64,000 nt of DNA from JBBIQS01 sp037442205 (GCA_037442205.1 JBBIQS010000009.1:59884-123883), one strand, 5' to 3'; shown: positions 27,062-37,903, counted from the stretch's first letter. Notes: generated by a model not told the origin, from the letters alone. Numbers and translations are program-made.

Positions 27062-30000
27062 GGCAGCGCCTCCACCGTCAGGGTGAGGGGCACGCTGCGC
27101 CCGAGCGGCTCGGCCCCGCGGGCGCTGGCCGGCGGCGCCGAGAAGGTCCCGGGAATGCGGGCGATGGCCTGCCAGCGAAGCATCGTCGCGCCGGCCTTGA
27201 GCGAGGGGAGCAGGAAGATCACCCGGTCCCTCGTGAAGTCGCGCTGGGAGCGCTCGCTGAGCTGCTTGTGCGATTCCCGCTCTCCCTCCTGCTCGATGGG
27301 AGCGAGGCCAGCCGGATAGGGGTCTTCGATCATCACCGGCCCGGTCGCCTCGTCGGCGGTCAGGGTCAGCTCGACTTCGAGGAGATCGCCTTGGCGAATC
27401 GGCCGCTCAGAAGGCTTGCCGTCGGCTGCCACCGGCTTGATCGAGCGCGCGATCTGGAGCGGGCCTGTGCCGGCGGACGACCGCGAGAGCAGGCGCCAGT
27501 AGATCGTCCCTCGGGACGCGACGAGGGCGCAGTCGCCGAAAGGGAGCGTGGCTTCGGTTTCGCCCTGGCCATCCACCTTCAGCGTCTGGCTGCGCCGGGC
27601 AGCGCACTCGAGAGACCCAGTGGCGGCCGGCTCGGGCGCGTTTCCCGCCGCAGAGGCGAGCGCAAGCGTCGCCAGGCCGCCCGCGAGGCCGCCGCCGAAG
27701 TCTCCCCGGCCTCGCTGCGCGACGAGATAGCGGGTGGCGGCCGGCAGCAGCGGGGAGCGGGGAAGGGTCAGCTGCAGCGCGAGGACGGTCAGGGCAGTGG
27801 CTTCGGTGACCGCCCGCGACGGCGAGCAGCCGGAATCGGAAAAGCAGCTGCCGGTTGCCGCCGGGCGGGCGCTGCGCTCCAGCCGCTCGGCGAGCTCGCG
27901 CGCGGCGCCGACCTCGCCGGAGTGCGCCAGCGCCAGGATTGCCAGGGCCCGATCTGCGATCGGCAGTTCGCCGCGCCGCTCCTTCTCGCGCAGCAGCTTG
28001 AGCGCGGCCTCAGCGCGCCCGCCGGCCAGCGAGGTGGCGAACGCCGCCCAGCTGCCCGCCGCCGGGGCCTCCAGACGCGCGGTGAGGCGCTCGAGCAGCG
28101 ATTCCTCGAGGTCGTAGCCGTCGATCCTCGCCAGCCAGAGCACCGCCCCGGCGATCGCCGCCAGCCGGGCATCCGCGGGGGCGCCGTCGAAGGCCCCCAG
28201 CTGCCCCTCGGGATGGAACAGGCCCAGCAGGGCCGCCAGATCCACTTGTCCCCGCCTCCGCTCCTCATCCGAGACCTTCCCCGAGCGGCCCGCGGCGAGA
28301 TCTGCCAGGACCCGGCCGAGTGCGTCCTCGGTCATCCACGCCACCTGCTCGCCCATCGCCGGCCGGCAGGCCCGCACCAGCCCAGTCAGCCCCGAGGTGA
28401 GCTGGAGCCGGGCGCCGGGAGAGTAAGGCAGTCGGGTGCGGCCGGCAGAGGACTGCCCCGAGGTGCCGGCGAGCGCTTCCGCGTCCGAGGCGAGCACCGG
28501 AATCGACCGCCAGATCCGCTCTCCGCCGGAGTAGCGGGCCTCGAGCTCGATTCGCTCTCCTTGGGCTTGGATCTCCAGCCGATCAGGCGCCGGAGCGCGA
28601 GCCGTCGCTGTTCCGGCGGTCAGCTGGGCAAGTCCGGATCCCCCTCGAGCGCGAGCTTGGGCCCAGTCCCCGGCGCGCAGGAAGTGGGGCGCGAGCAGCT
28701 CGACCTCCGAAGCGCGCTCCAGCCGGCCGGTCCAATCGGCGAACGCCGAGCCGTCGGCCACCCGGGCCTCGAGGGCGACGCGCCTGACGTCCGCCGGGAG
28801 CTCGAAGCGCATCAGCGCCTTGCCCTGGGCGTCCAGGGAGAGCGCGGTCGCGGCGAGGGTCCCGGCGTTGTTCGCTCGCGGCTTGCCCTGTGGCAGTCCT
28901 TTGAACGGGCGATATCCCTCCTCGACGGTTCTCTCCGGGGAGGGGCTCGCCGAGCGCCCGGGGGTGGAGCTGCGGTAGCCGGTGGAGGTCTCGGAGAGCG
29001 CGTCGGAGCGGCGCTCGGGGACGAAGAACCCGGGCATCGAAGGCGCCGGGCTCGGCACGCTCCGCTCGTCGCGCGCCACCAGGAAGACCTCCGCCCCGGC
29101 GGCGGGCTTGCCGGAGCGGTCGACGGCAGCCAGCTCCACCACGCCTTCGGCCCCTTCGATGCGGACCTTCCCCTGGACCGCGAGCGACCCGGACTGCGGC
29201 AGCACGCGCAGCAGCCGTTCCCGGCGCCAGGCCTTCCCGCCGACCACCGCCTGGGCGCTGACGGTGAAATCCGGGGCATGGGAGGCGGTGACCTTGAAGC
29301 TGTAGACCGCCGACGCGGCGCGGATCGGCAGCGCCGCCGCCTGGTGCGAGTCCTCGCCCTCGACCGCCATCAACGCCACTGCCGCGTCGAACGGCGCCAG
29401 TACCAACACGTGCGCGATTTCTCCCACCGCGTACGAGGGCTTGTCGGGGACCAGCGCCAGGGTGTCGGGTGAGAAGGGGATGTCGCCGCCCTCGCGGGTC
29501 ACGTAGAGGAAGGTCTCGCCCAGGCGCTCCTGCCCGTGCAGGATCTCGACCTCGTAGTAGCCGCCGGCGGCGGGAGTGAAGGTGAAGGTCGCCTTGCCGT
29601 CCGCGCCGGCGGAGAGCTGCTGGTTGACCACCTTGTCGCGGGTGACCTCTCCGCCTGCCGCCGAGTGGGCGGCCTGGACGCGGACCTTGAGGTCGGCGGG
29701 CTCCGGCCGGTCGTCCAGGCCGAGGGTCTGAACGGTCACCTGCACCGGAGTCCCCGGTGGCACCAGCCGCCGCTCGAGGGTGATTGGGGCCCGCAGCGGC
29801 CGGCGCGTGACGGTGGCCTCGGCGACCGCGGTGGCGGCGCGCTCGTGATCGTCTCGCGCCACCAGGGAGACTTCGTAGCGGGCGCTGACTTCGGCGGCGG
29901 TGTCGAAGCTGATCACCGCCGTCCCGTCCTCGCCGGCGGCCACGTCGCCGCGATCGACCTCTTCCGGCGACGACTCTCCCTCGTCGGTGATGGGATAGCG

Positions 30001-31254
30001 GACCGCTCTCCAGGCGAGCTGCACCGGCAGCGGCCTGCCGGCGATCGTCGAGCGGACCTGGGCCATGGCTGGCTCACCGGCCACCTTGGCCTGCAGCGCC
30101 ACCGCCAGGTCGAAGGCCGGCGCCGGCGAGGCGCGCACCACCAGCTCGGCGCCTCCCACGGCATCCCCGATCTGCGCGACCAGCCGGTAGACGCCCTGTG
30201 GCAAGCCCGCCGGGAGCTCGAACTGGCCCCCGAAGCCGCCCTGGTTCGAAACCGCCAGACGGCGGTGCCAGAAGCGGTTCCCGCGCGAGTCATAGGCTGC
30301 CACCTCGGCCTGCTCCTCGCGCGGCAGCTCGAGGCGCTCGCCGCGGGTGAACCCGTGGAACAGGACCCGCTCGCCGGGGCGGTACTCGCCGCGATCGGTC
30401 AGCACCAGGGTGCGCTCCTCCGCCACCGGCGGCGCCGGCACGCCGATCTCCAGGAGCGCGGCGTCGGCGTCGCGCCGACCCAGGATCAGCAGCGGCTTCT
30501 GCGGCGGGTGCAGCTGCGCCAGCCCCTGCTTGTTGGTGGTCAGGCGGCCGATCTGCTGGCCCTGCGAGAGCGCCAGCAACTGGACGTTGGGGAGCGCTTG
30601 CCCGGTCTGGCCATCGACCGCGAGCACGGTCAGCTGCCCGGGGCTCCTGCGCGCCAGCAGCGACAACCGGGTGAAGAGCGCAACCGCGTGCGCCACCTCC
30701 TTGCCGCTGATCGCCTCCACCAGATACGCGCCCGAGGGCCTGGGGCCGATGTCGAGGTCGCAGTATCCGAACTCGTCGTCGGCGGCGCCGCAGGCCAGGT
30801 CCCAGCGCTCGACCAGCTCGAGTCCCTTGAGGAAGGGCAGGGCGGAGGCGCCCGCGGGGCGGGGAGGATCAAGCGCCGAGGCCAGCAGCGACCGGGCGGC
30901 CGGGGTCAGGCCGGCGTGGGCCGCCTTGCGCAGGTCGCTCGCGCCCTGTCCGAGCGAGCGAGCCAGGAGCGCCGCGGCGCCCGGCGCTCTCCCGGAGTCG
31001 TCGCGTCGCTTGGGCTCGGACCGGCGATCCGGCTCCTGGACCCGATGCGGATTGCGCTGCGTGGCGAAGAAGTGCTCGGGGTCGGCGAGGCGGTAGAGGC
31101 GCACGTCCACCGAGCGGGCGCCGCGGACCTCCAGCTTGACGACCGCGCCGGGGGAATCGGGCTCGAAGGGGCGCTCGGTGGAGAGGAAGAGGTGGGCGGC
31201 GGCGGCCGGAGAGGCGCACAGCAGCACCAGGGCCGCGGGGAGCAGGCGGCGCAT
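27058..31254 (-). CDS. yfaS: Bacterial alpha-2-macroglobulin family protein (YfaS-like)
   Basis: A 1398-residue exported protein with signal peptide MRRLLPAALVLLCASPAAAA. It contains repeated macroglobulin beta-domains (RTLVLTDRGEYRPGERVLFHG is the classic MG2-like segment), an ANATO-less central region and a C-terminal alpha-helical TED-like domain ahead of the final beta domains. The thioester motif CxEQ is absent: the aligned position reads MGEQ at 967-970. YfaS-type proteins are known to lack the thioester, unlike YfhM, so conformational trapping rather than covalent trapping of proteases is the likely role. Overlaps of 1 and 4 bases join it to its neighbours. Confidence 0.9.
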   Translation of the reverse strand: MRRLLPAALVLLCASPAAAAHLFLSTERPFEPDSPGAVVKLEVRGARSVDVRLYRLADPEHFFATQRNPHRVQEPDRRSEPKRRDDSGRAPGAAALLARSLGQGASDLRKAAHAGLTPAARSLLASALDPPRPAGASALPFLKGLELVERWDLACGAADDEFGYCDLDIGPRPSGAYLVEAISGKEVAHAVALFTRLSLLARRSPGQLTVLAVDGQTGQALPNVQLLALSQGQQIGRLTTNKQGLAQLHPPQKPLLILGRRDADAALLEIGVPAPPVAEERTLVLTDRGEYRPGERVLFHGFTRGERLELPREEQAEVAAYDSRGNRFWHRRLAVSNQGGFGGQFELPAGLPQGVYRLVAQIGDAVGGAELVVRASPAPAFDLAVALQAKVAGEPAMAQVRSTIAGRPLPVQLAWRAVRYPITDEGESSPEEVDRGDVAAGEDGTAVISFDTAAEVSARYEVSLVARDDHERAATAVAEATVTRRPLRAPITLERRLVPPGTPVQVTVQTLGLDDRPEPADLKVRVQAAHSAAGGEVTRDKVVNQQLSAGADGKATFTFTPAAGGYYEVEILHGQERLGETFLYVTREGGDIPFSPDTLALVPDKPSYAVGEIAHVLVLAPFDAAVALMAVEGEDSHQAAALPIRAASAVYSFKVTASHAPDFTVSAQAVVGGKAWRRERLLRVLPQSGSLAVQGKVRIEGAEGVVELAAVDRSGKPAAGAEVFLVARDERSVPSPAPSMPGFFVPERRSDALSETSTGYRSSTPGRSASPSPERTVEEGYRPFKGLPQGKPRANNAGTLAATALSLDAQGKALMRFELPADVRRVALEARVADGSAFADWTGRLERASEVELLAPHFLRAGDWAQARARGGSGLAQLTAGTATARAPAPDRLEIQAQGERIELEARYSGGERIWRSIPVLASDAEALAGTSGQSSAGRTRLPYSPGARLQLTSGLTGLVRACRPAMGEQVAWMTEDALGRVLADLAAGRSGKVSDEERRRGQVDLAALLGLFHPEGQLGAFDGAPADARLAAIAGAVLWLARIDGYDLEESLLERLTARLEAPAAGSWAAFATSLAGGRAEAALKLLREKERRGELPIADRALAILALAHSGEVGAARELAERLERSARPAATGSCFSDSGCSPSRAVTEATALTVLALQLTLPRSPLLPAATRYLVAQRGRGDFGGGLAGGLATLALASAAGNAPEPAATGSLECAARRSQTLKVDGQGETEATLPFGDCALVASRGTIYWRLLSRSSAGTGPLQIARSIKPVAADGKPSERPIRQGDLLEVELTLTADEATGPVMIEDPYPAGLAPIEQEGERESHKQLSERSQRDFTRDRVIFLLPSLKAGATMLRWQAIARIPGTFSAPPASARGAEPLGRSVPLTLTVEALP

Positions 31255-31964
31255 CAGCGGCCCCCCAGGATCTTGAAGCGGAAGTAGCCGGCGAAGGCCT
31301 CGTTGCCCGGGCGCGGTCGCCAGGCGGGATCGGGGTGCTCGAGCAGCCCGGAGAGGCGGACCCGGCGCACTTCGCCCGCCGTCCCGTCGTAGGGGCCGGT
31401 GTGGTAGACGAGCAGCGGATCGGCCTCGTCGCTGGCCACGATCATCAGATGGGCCCCGCCGGAGTCGGTGCGGAACAGGAGCAGGTCGGCCTTGTGCGGC
31501 GGGCCGGCGACGCGCCGGGCGCTGCCCATCGCCAGCCGCAGGGCTTCGGGGGCCTCGGCAAAGGCGCGCTCGAGCTGGCCGTCGAAGGCCCCCGCGGCGA
31601 CGCGAAACAGCCGGGTCCCGAGCACCGGGACGTTCGGGTATTGGAAGGCGCGCACCTCGGGCAGGCGCGGCAGGCCGGGGTGGCGCGCGGCGAACTCGGC
31701 GCCGTGGGGCTTGAGCGCCTCCCGGTAGGCGTAGCGCACCAGCCCGGCGCAGTCGCGCTGGGAGGGCTCGAAGGCGGCCTCGAGCTTCTCCGCCTGGGCC
31801 AGGGCCACCGCGGCGAACGCGTCGGCGAAGGCGCGCCGATCGTCCTCGGTCGAGAGCTGGGCGGCGTCGGGATAGCCGTCGGAGTCGAGGTCGCGCGTGT
31901 CGGGCGCCGGCGCCGCCGGAGCGGCGCAGCCCACTGCGAGCGACAGCGCCAGGGCGGCCCTCAC
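31254..31964 (-). CDS. yfaT: DUF1175 lipoprotein (YfaT-like)
   Basis: A 236-residue lipoprotein starting at GTG 31964, lipobox ending VGC at residue 13. The DUF1175 core is visible in RDCAGLVRYAYREALKPHG near residue 70, followed by FRTDSGGAHLMIVASDE; the Cys, His and Asp arrangement resembles an NlpC/P60-type papain-like fold, so a hydrolase is possible. A DLDSDGYPDAAQLS segment after the lipobox looks like a calcium-binding loop. Its stop overlaps the yfaS start by one base. YfaT is uncharacterised. Confidence 0.85.
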   Translation of the reverse strand: MRAALALSLAVGCAAPAAPAPDTRDLDSDGYPDAAQLSTEDDRRAFADAFAAVALAQAEKLEAAFEPSQRDCAGLVRYAYREALKPHGAEFAARHPGLPRLPEVRAFQYPNVPVLGTRLFRVAAGAFDGQLERAFAEAPEALRLAMGSARRVAGPPHKADLLLFRTDSGGAHLMIVASDEADPLLVYHTGPYDGTAGEVRRVRLSGLLEHPDPAWRPRPGNEAFAGYFRFKILGGR

Positions 31965-33535
31965 AGCGGCTTGACCTCCCCCTTGAGCGAATCGCCGGGG
32001 CCGGGCCGCAGCTCGGCGGAGAACGCGCCCAGGGTGCGCAGCGCCGACAGCAGCGGCTCGGCTCGGCGAGGGGGCTCGTGGCCCTGCCGCTCGCGCAGCT
32101 CCTCGCTCGAGCGCTCGAGGTTGGCCGCCAGCGCGGCGGCGTCGAGGTAGAGGAGGTCCGCCCCGGCGGCGGAGCCGAGCGACGGCGTGCGCCCATCCAG
32201 CGCCGACAAGGCCGAGCGCAGCGCCGGCGGCGAATTGCTCACCAGCAGGACCGAGCCAGCCGAGGCCAGGCAGAGCGGGCCCTGCGGCGCGCAGTGCAGC
32301 TCGTGGCCGCCCTCCTTTTCGACTTGCCGCGGTCCCATCAGCAGGGCGGGAAGGAGGGAGGCGAGCAGGGCCTTGCCGTCAGTCCCTTCGCGCAGGCGTG
32401 CGGCGAGCACGTGGCGGACCCGCGCCTCTCCGCCCTCGGAATCGAGCCCGTCGCTGAACCAGAGCAGCTCCCGATCGAGCGCGGGGGCCAGTCCGGAGAG
32501 GAGCTGGCCGCGCAGCGCCGCGACCTCGGCCGCCTCCGGAGCGCCAGGCGAAACCAGCACCGCGCGCAGCGCCCCGCTCAGATCCAGGCTGCGGGCGGCG
32601 GCGAAGACCGCGCCCTTGGAAACGAGCCGGGCGAGCTCCGGATGGACGATCGATGGCAGTGGGGCGAGCCGCTGCAGGCTGAGCTCCAAGGTGCCGGAGC
32701 TGGCCAGCGCCAGGCGCAGCGAGCGCAGCTGCGACAGGGCCAGGGTGGCCAGGCCAGGGCGGCCGGGCTCGGCGCGCAGGGCCTCGGCGTCTACCGCGGC
32801 GGTGAGGATCGCGGCGCGGGTCTCGGCGAGGGCCGCCCGGAAGGCGGGCTGCTGCTCGGCCGAAGCGCGATGCTCTCCAAGGGCCAGGTCGGCGCTCTCC
32901 TTGACCCAGTCGTCGCTGGTGCCGGCGACCAGCAGGTCGCGCAGGACGAAGTAGGTCAGCCGCTGCCTCTGGTCGAGCAGCACCTTGCGCAGCGGCAGGC
33001 CGCGGTAGCGCTCGACGCGGACCTCGCGCGAGGTCGGCTGGACCGCCTGCAGCATCTGCCCCAGCTGCCAGGAGGCCTGGGCGGCGGGGCTGAGGCGCTT
33101 GACCACCAGGAATTCCGGGCGGCTGGGCCCCTCGCGCCCGGCCAGCGCCAGCGGGCCGTCGAGCAGAGAGGAGAGATCGACGGCGGGCAGCGGCAGGCGC
33201 GACAGCTCGTTGAGCCGCTGGCGCAGGGCCCGGGCGGTGGCGCCGCTGTCAGAGAGCGCCAACTCGGAGAGGACCTCGGCGGCCGAGAACCCCGCCAGCC
33301 GCGGCGCGGCGCGGATCTGCGACAGCAGGCGAAGCGGGTCGCGCACCACCAGGAGGAACGGGGCGCCGGCGGGGACGAACGAGGCCAACTCCCCGGAGGC
33401 CGCCGCCGGCATCTCCGACAGCGGGACGCCCACTTCCCAGGCGCGCTCGGGCGCCGGATCGCCGCAGCGGCAAGCGCCCAGGGCCAGCAGGGCGAGCGCC
33501 AGGTGAAGCGGCAAACGCTGTCGGGTGGCGGTCAT
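31961..33535 (-). CDS. DUF2138-like lipoprotein (YfaQ-like)
   Basis: A 524-residue exported protein, MTATRQRLPLHLALALLALG with lipobox LGAC. It has a long Leu/Ala/Arg-rich body with alternating alpha/beta segments (ASFVPAGAPFLLVVRDPLRLL, LRKVLLDQRQRLTYFVLRDLL, LVSNSPPALRSALSAL). It is the first gene of a four-gene operon, in the place and size of E. coli yfaQ (DUF2138). The assignment rests mainly on that position; direct similarity is modest. Its stop overlaps the GTG of the DUF1175 gene by four bases. Confidence 0.65.
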   Translation of the reverse strand: MTATRQRLPLHLALALLALGACRCGDPAPERAWEVGVPLSEMPAAASGELASFVPAGAPFLLVVRDPLRLLSQIRAAPRLAGFSAAEVLSELALSDSGATARALRQRLNELSRLPLPAVDLSSLLDGPLALAGREGPSRPEFLVVKRLSPAAQASWQLGQMLQAVQPTSREVRVERYRGLPLRKVLLDQRQRLTYFVLRDLLVAGTSDDWVKESADLALGEHRASAEQQPAFRAALAETRAAILTAAVDAEALRAEPGRPGLATLALSQLRSLRLALASSGTLELSLQRLAPLPSIVHPELARLVSKGAVFAAARSLDLSGALRAVLVSPGAPEAAEVAALRGQLLSGLAPALDRELLWFSDGLDSEGGEARVRHVLAARLREGTDGKALLASLLPALLMGPRQVEKEGGHELHCAPQGPLCLASAGSVLLVSNSPPALRSALSALDGRTPSLGSAAGADLLYLDAAALAANLERSSEELRERQGHEPPRRAEPLLSALRTLGAFSAELRPGPGDSLKGEVKPL

Positions 33536-33670
33536 CGAGGGGCAGGAGGCTACCGCGTCGGCCCGGGCGGTCCAAGGCGGTCCCGCATCGCGGCCGAGCG
33601 GGCCCTCGCCGCGATGCGCATGCGGCGAGCGTTCGTGCCGGTTAGTCCTCCCTCGAGCGGAGGAACGGCG

Positions 33671-33991
33671 ATGGAAGGCATTCAGCTGACGGCCGAGGAG
33701 CTCTTCGCGGCGCTGGCGCGCGGCGAGCGCCCGGTCCTGCTCGACGTCCGCGAGCCGTGGGAGCACGAGCTGGCGCGGCTGCCCGGGAGCGTCCTGGTGC
33801 CGCTTGGCGAGCTGTCGGAGAGGGTGGGGGAGCTCGATCCGTCGGCGGAGATGGTCGTCTACTGCCACCACGGCGTGCGCAGCTTGCATGCCCTCGGCCT
33901 GCTGCGCAGCCTAGGCTTCATCCGGGCCTCCAACCTGGTGGGCGGCATCGACGCCTGCAGCGACCTCGACCCGTCGATCCCTCGCTACTGA
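33671..33991 (+). CDS. Rhodanese-domain protein
   Basis: A 106-residue single-domain rhodanese. LLDVREPWEHELARLPGSVLVPLGEL is the N-terminal signature. The active-site loop is YCHHGVRS near residue 68, with Cys at the catalytic position. Such proteins carry persulfide sulfur. GGAGG lies seven bases before the ATG. It diverges from the yfa operon over 135 bases and precedes the exonuclease gene by 45 bases. Confidence 0.9.
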   Translation: MEGIQLTAEELFAALARGERPVLLDVREPWEHELARLPGSVLVPLGELSERVGELDPSAEMVVYCHHGVRSLHALGLLRSLGFIRASNLVGGIDACSDLDPSIPRY

Positions 33992-34036
33992 CCGCGGGTG
34001 CGCGAGGAACGCGGCCGGCTGGGGTAGAGTGCCCCG

Positions 34037-34804
34037 GTGCTCCGCCACACCTTCGTCCACGCACCCGGAATCGGCCTGGCCAACGAGCGCAAGCTCTGGG
34101 ACGCCGGCGCCCGCAGCTGGAGCCACTTCCTCGACCTGGTCCGCAGCGGCCGCCTGCCCGGTGAGCGGATGGCGCAGCTGTCGCTGCTCGTCCAGCAGTC
34201 GCACGAGGCGCTGGAGGCGCGCGATCTAGACTTCTTCGCCCGGCGGCTCCCCAGCTCCGAGCAGTGGCGCCTCTACGAGGAGTTCGCGGAGTCGGCCGCC
34301 TTCCTCGACATCGAGACCACCGGCCTGAGCCCGGCCTTCGACCAGATCACGGTGGTGGGCCTGCTCGACCGCAACGGCTACCGCGACTTCGTGCGCGGAA
34401 GGAACCTGGAGGAGCTCCCCGAGGTGGCCGGCGACCTGCCGCTGCTGGTCACCTTCAACGGCGCCCAGTTCGACCTGCCCTTCCTGCAGGCGAGCTTCCC
34501 CGGGTTCAGGCCCCAGGCGCACCTGGACCTGCGCTTCCCGCTCAAGCGGATCGGCTATCGGGGCGGGCTCAAGAGCATCGAGCGCCAGGTGGGGATCTCC
34601 CGCCCGGACGAGGTGGCCGGGCTCGACGGCTTCGAGGCGGTGCGGCTGTGGCACCGCCATCGGCAGGGCGACCCGGAGGCGCTGGAGACCTTGCGCGCCT
34701 ACACCCGCGAGGACGTGCAGAACCTCCGCCCGCTGGCCCAGCTGGTGAGCGAACGGCTCCGCCAGCAGCTGGCTGGCGATCTGGACCTGCGCTCCGTGGG
34801 CTGA
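34037..34804 (+). CDS. YprB-like ribonuclease H-fold 3'-5' exonuclease
   Basis: A 255-residue protein. The DEDD motifs are present: FLDIETTGLS near residue 89, TFNGAQFDLPFL near 138 and YTREDVQNL near 228, with the Asp/Glu ligands of the two metal ions. Before them an LANERKLWDAGARSW helix-hairpin-helix-like segment is seen, as in YprB proteins of Firmicutes and delta-proteobacteria. A GTG at 34037 starts it. It is probably an exonuclease on DNA or RNA; the role is not known. Confidence 0.8.
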   Translation: MLRHTFVHAPGIGLANERKLWDAGARSWSHFLDLVRSGRLPGERMAQLSLLVQQSHEALEARDLDFFARRLPSSEQWRLYEEFAESAAFLDIETTGLSPAFDQITVVGLLDRNGYRDFVRGRNLEELPEVAGDLPLLVTFNGAQFDLPFLQASFPGFRPQAHLDLRFPLKRIGYRGGLKSIERQVGISRPDEVAGLDGFEAVRLWHRHRQGDPEALETLRAYTREDVQNLRPLAQLVSERLRQQLAGDLDLRSVG

Positions 34805-34946
34805 GCTGCGGGGCGCGCCCGGTCCCGGCGCCTGGGCCTGGACAGCCGGGGGTTTCCGGCAGGTTCCGTTGACCGGGTAGGGGCGCCTCGCTATCGTGCG
34901 CCCTCCGCGCTCTCGGAAAGCTTGGGGCGCCCATGAGGAGGCAGCC

Positions 34947-36113
34947 ATGTCCGACACGATGTGGGCGCTGGTCTACGACCGCTCCAAGGACCCCTGGGAG
35001 AAGACCACCGGCCTGCGCCGCCAGCAGGTTCCCCGCCCCCGGCTCGAGCCGGCCAAGGACTACCGCGACAACTCGTGGGTGATCATCAAGCCGAAGTTCA
35101 CCGGCTTCTGCGGCTCCGACCGCGGCATCTGGTTCCGCAAGTCCTTCGGGGACATGATCAGGAACACCCTCGACCAGGAGAAGAAGGACGCCCGCGTCAT
35201 CGGGCACGAGCTGCTGGGCGAGGTGGTCGAGGCCGGCCCCGAGGCCGAGCGCGACTACGGCTACAAGCCGGGCGACATCGTCTCCACCGAGAGCCACATC
35301 ATCTGCGGCACCTGCTACCAGTGCCGCATCGGCGATACCCACGTCTGCTCCACCGACCGGATCATCGGCATCAGCATGGACGGCTGCTTCGCCGACTACG
35401 TCAAGCTGCCGGCCCAGGCGTTGTGGCCGACCGACACCAACAAGATCCGCCCCGAGGTGGCCGCGCTGCAGGAGCCGTTCGGCAACGCGGTCCACGCCTG
35501 CACCAAGGTCAACCTGCGCGGCAAGACGGTGGCCATCGTCGGCTGCGGCACCATCGGCCTGTTCGCGGTGGCGGTGGCCAAGGCGCTGGGGGCCCGCAAG
35601 GTGATCGGCGTCGAGCCGATGGAGAGCCACGCCGAGATGGCCCGCAAGCTGGGCGCCGACGCGGTGGTCGCCCCGGGCAAGGTCAGCGCCGACTCCTACA
35701 TCCACGACGAGACCATCACCCGCGAGATCCGCGAGCTGACCGAAGGCGTGGGCGTGGACGTGGCGCTGGAGATGAGCGGCGCCAACGCCGCCCTGAACAC
35801 CGCCATCAGCGCCGTGCGCCGGGGCGGCCACGTGATCCTCTTCGGCCTCAAGAGCGGCGACGCGGTGATCGAGAAGTTCGACCGGGTCATCGTCGACGGC
35901 ATCAGCCTGCACTCGGTGATCGGCCGGCGCATCTTCGAGACCTGGCACATCACCAGGAACCTGCTCGAGTCGCGCAGCCCGAACATCCACGACCTGATCT
36001 GGGACGTGATCCTCAAGAAGGGCCAGGGGACGGTGGTGCCGTTCAACGAGTTCGAGCCCAAGAGCTTCGAAGAGCGCATCAAGACCCACCCCAAGGTCCT
36101 GCTGAAGTACTAG
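34947..36113 (+). CDS. tdh: Zinc-dependent medium-chain dehydrogenase, threonine 3-dehydrogenase-like
   Basis: A 388-residue medium-chain alcohol dehydrogenase. GFCGSDRG holds the catalytic-zinc Cys, GHELLGEVVE the catalytic Glu, CGTCYQCRIGDTHVC the four-cysteine structural zinc site, and VGCGTIGLFAVAVAK the NAD-binding Gly-rich loop. With 2-amino-3-ketobutyrate CoA ligase directly downstream, the likely reaction is oxidation of L-threonine to 2-amino-3-ketobutyrate. It is longer than E. coli Tdh (341), so another substrate is possible. GAGGAG precedes the ATG at 34947. Confidence 0.85.
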   Translation: MSDTMWALVYDRSKDPWEKTTGLRRQQVPRPRLEPAKDYRDNSWVIIKPKFTGFCGSDRGIWFRKSFGDMIRNTLDQEKKDARVIGHELLGEVVEAGPEAERDYGYKPGDIVSTESHIICGTCYQCRIGDTHVCSTDRIIGISMDGCFADYVKLPAQALWPTDTNKIRPEVAALQEPFGNAVHACTKVNLRGKTVAIVGCGTIGLFAVAVAKALGARKVIGVEPMESHAEMARKLGADAVVAPGKVSADSYIHDETITREIRELTEGVGVDVALEMSGANAALNTAISAVRRGGHVILFGLKSGDAVIEKFDRVIVDGISLHSVIGRRIFETWHITRNLLESRSPNIHDLIWDVILKKGQGTVVPFNEFEPKSFEERIKTHPKVLLKY

Positions 36114-36168
36114 CGCGGCAGGCAACGCTTACACGCAGCCGCCCGGGAGGCACCGGGGAGGAACTGGC

Positions 36169-37356
<1,188 letters not shown>

Positions 37357-37420
37357 CCTGGGAAGCGCGCCGGCTCGGAAGGGAGCGGATCGGCGCAAAA
37401 GCAGTGGAGGCGAGGACGAT

Positions 37421-37903
37421 ATGTTGCCGCAGGAAGTACGAATTGAGCCCATCACCAACGACGGCGACCTCGCCTCGGCCCTCGCCATCCGCGAGATCGT
37501 CTTCATCGAGGAGCAGCGGGTCCCTCCGGGCATGGAGCGCGACGAGGACGACGCCGTCGCCTTCCACGTGCTGGCCTACGAAGGCGGCCACGCCATCGGC
37601 ACCGGCCGGCTGGTGACGCTCGCCGCGCCGCCCGAGGGCGAGGCCGGCAAATGGGGCCGCATCGGCCGGATGGCGGTGCTCGCCTCCCATCGCCGCCGGG
37701 GCATCGGCGACAAGATCCTCGGCGCCCTCGAGGCCGAGGCCCGCGTTCGCGGCATGACCGGCCTGCTGCTGCACGCCCAGCTACACGCCCGCGAGTTCTA
37801 CCTGCGCGTCGGCTACCAGGACGCCAGCCCCATCTTCGAGGAGGCGGGCATCCCGCACATGGAGATGCGCAAGCAGCTGAACGCCAGCACGGCCCAGCGC
37901 TAG
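37421..37903 (+). CDS. GNAT family N-acetyltransferase
   Basis: A 160-residue acetyltransferase, most like the ElaA/YjcF group, with IREIVFIEEQRVPPGMERDED at the start. The acetyl-CoA loop is RRRGIGDKIL (motif A, R/Q-x-x-G-x-G/A) near residue 93, and AQLHAREFYLRVGY is motif B. The substrate is unknown. It follows kbl at 64 bases on the same strand and may be cotranscribed. Confidence 0.88.
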   Translation: MLPQEVRIEPITNDGDLASALAIREIVFIEEQRVPPGMERDEDDAVAFHVLAYEGGHAIGTGRLVTLAAPPEGEAGKWGRIGRMAVLASHRRRGIGDKILGALEAEARVRGMTGLLLHAQLHAREFYLRVGYQDASPIFEEAGIPHMEMRKQLNASTAQR

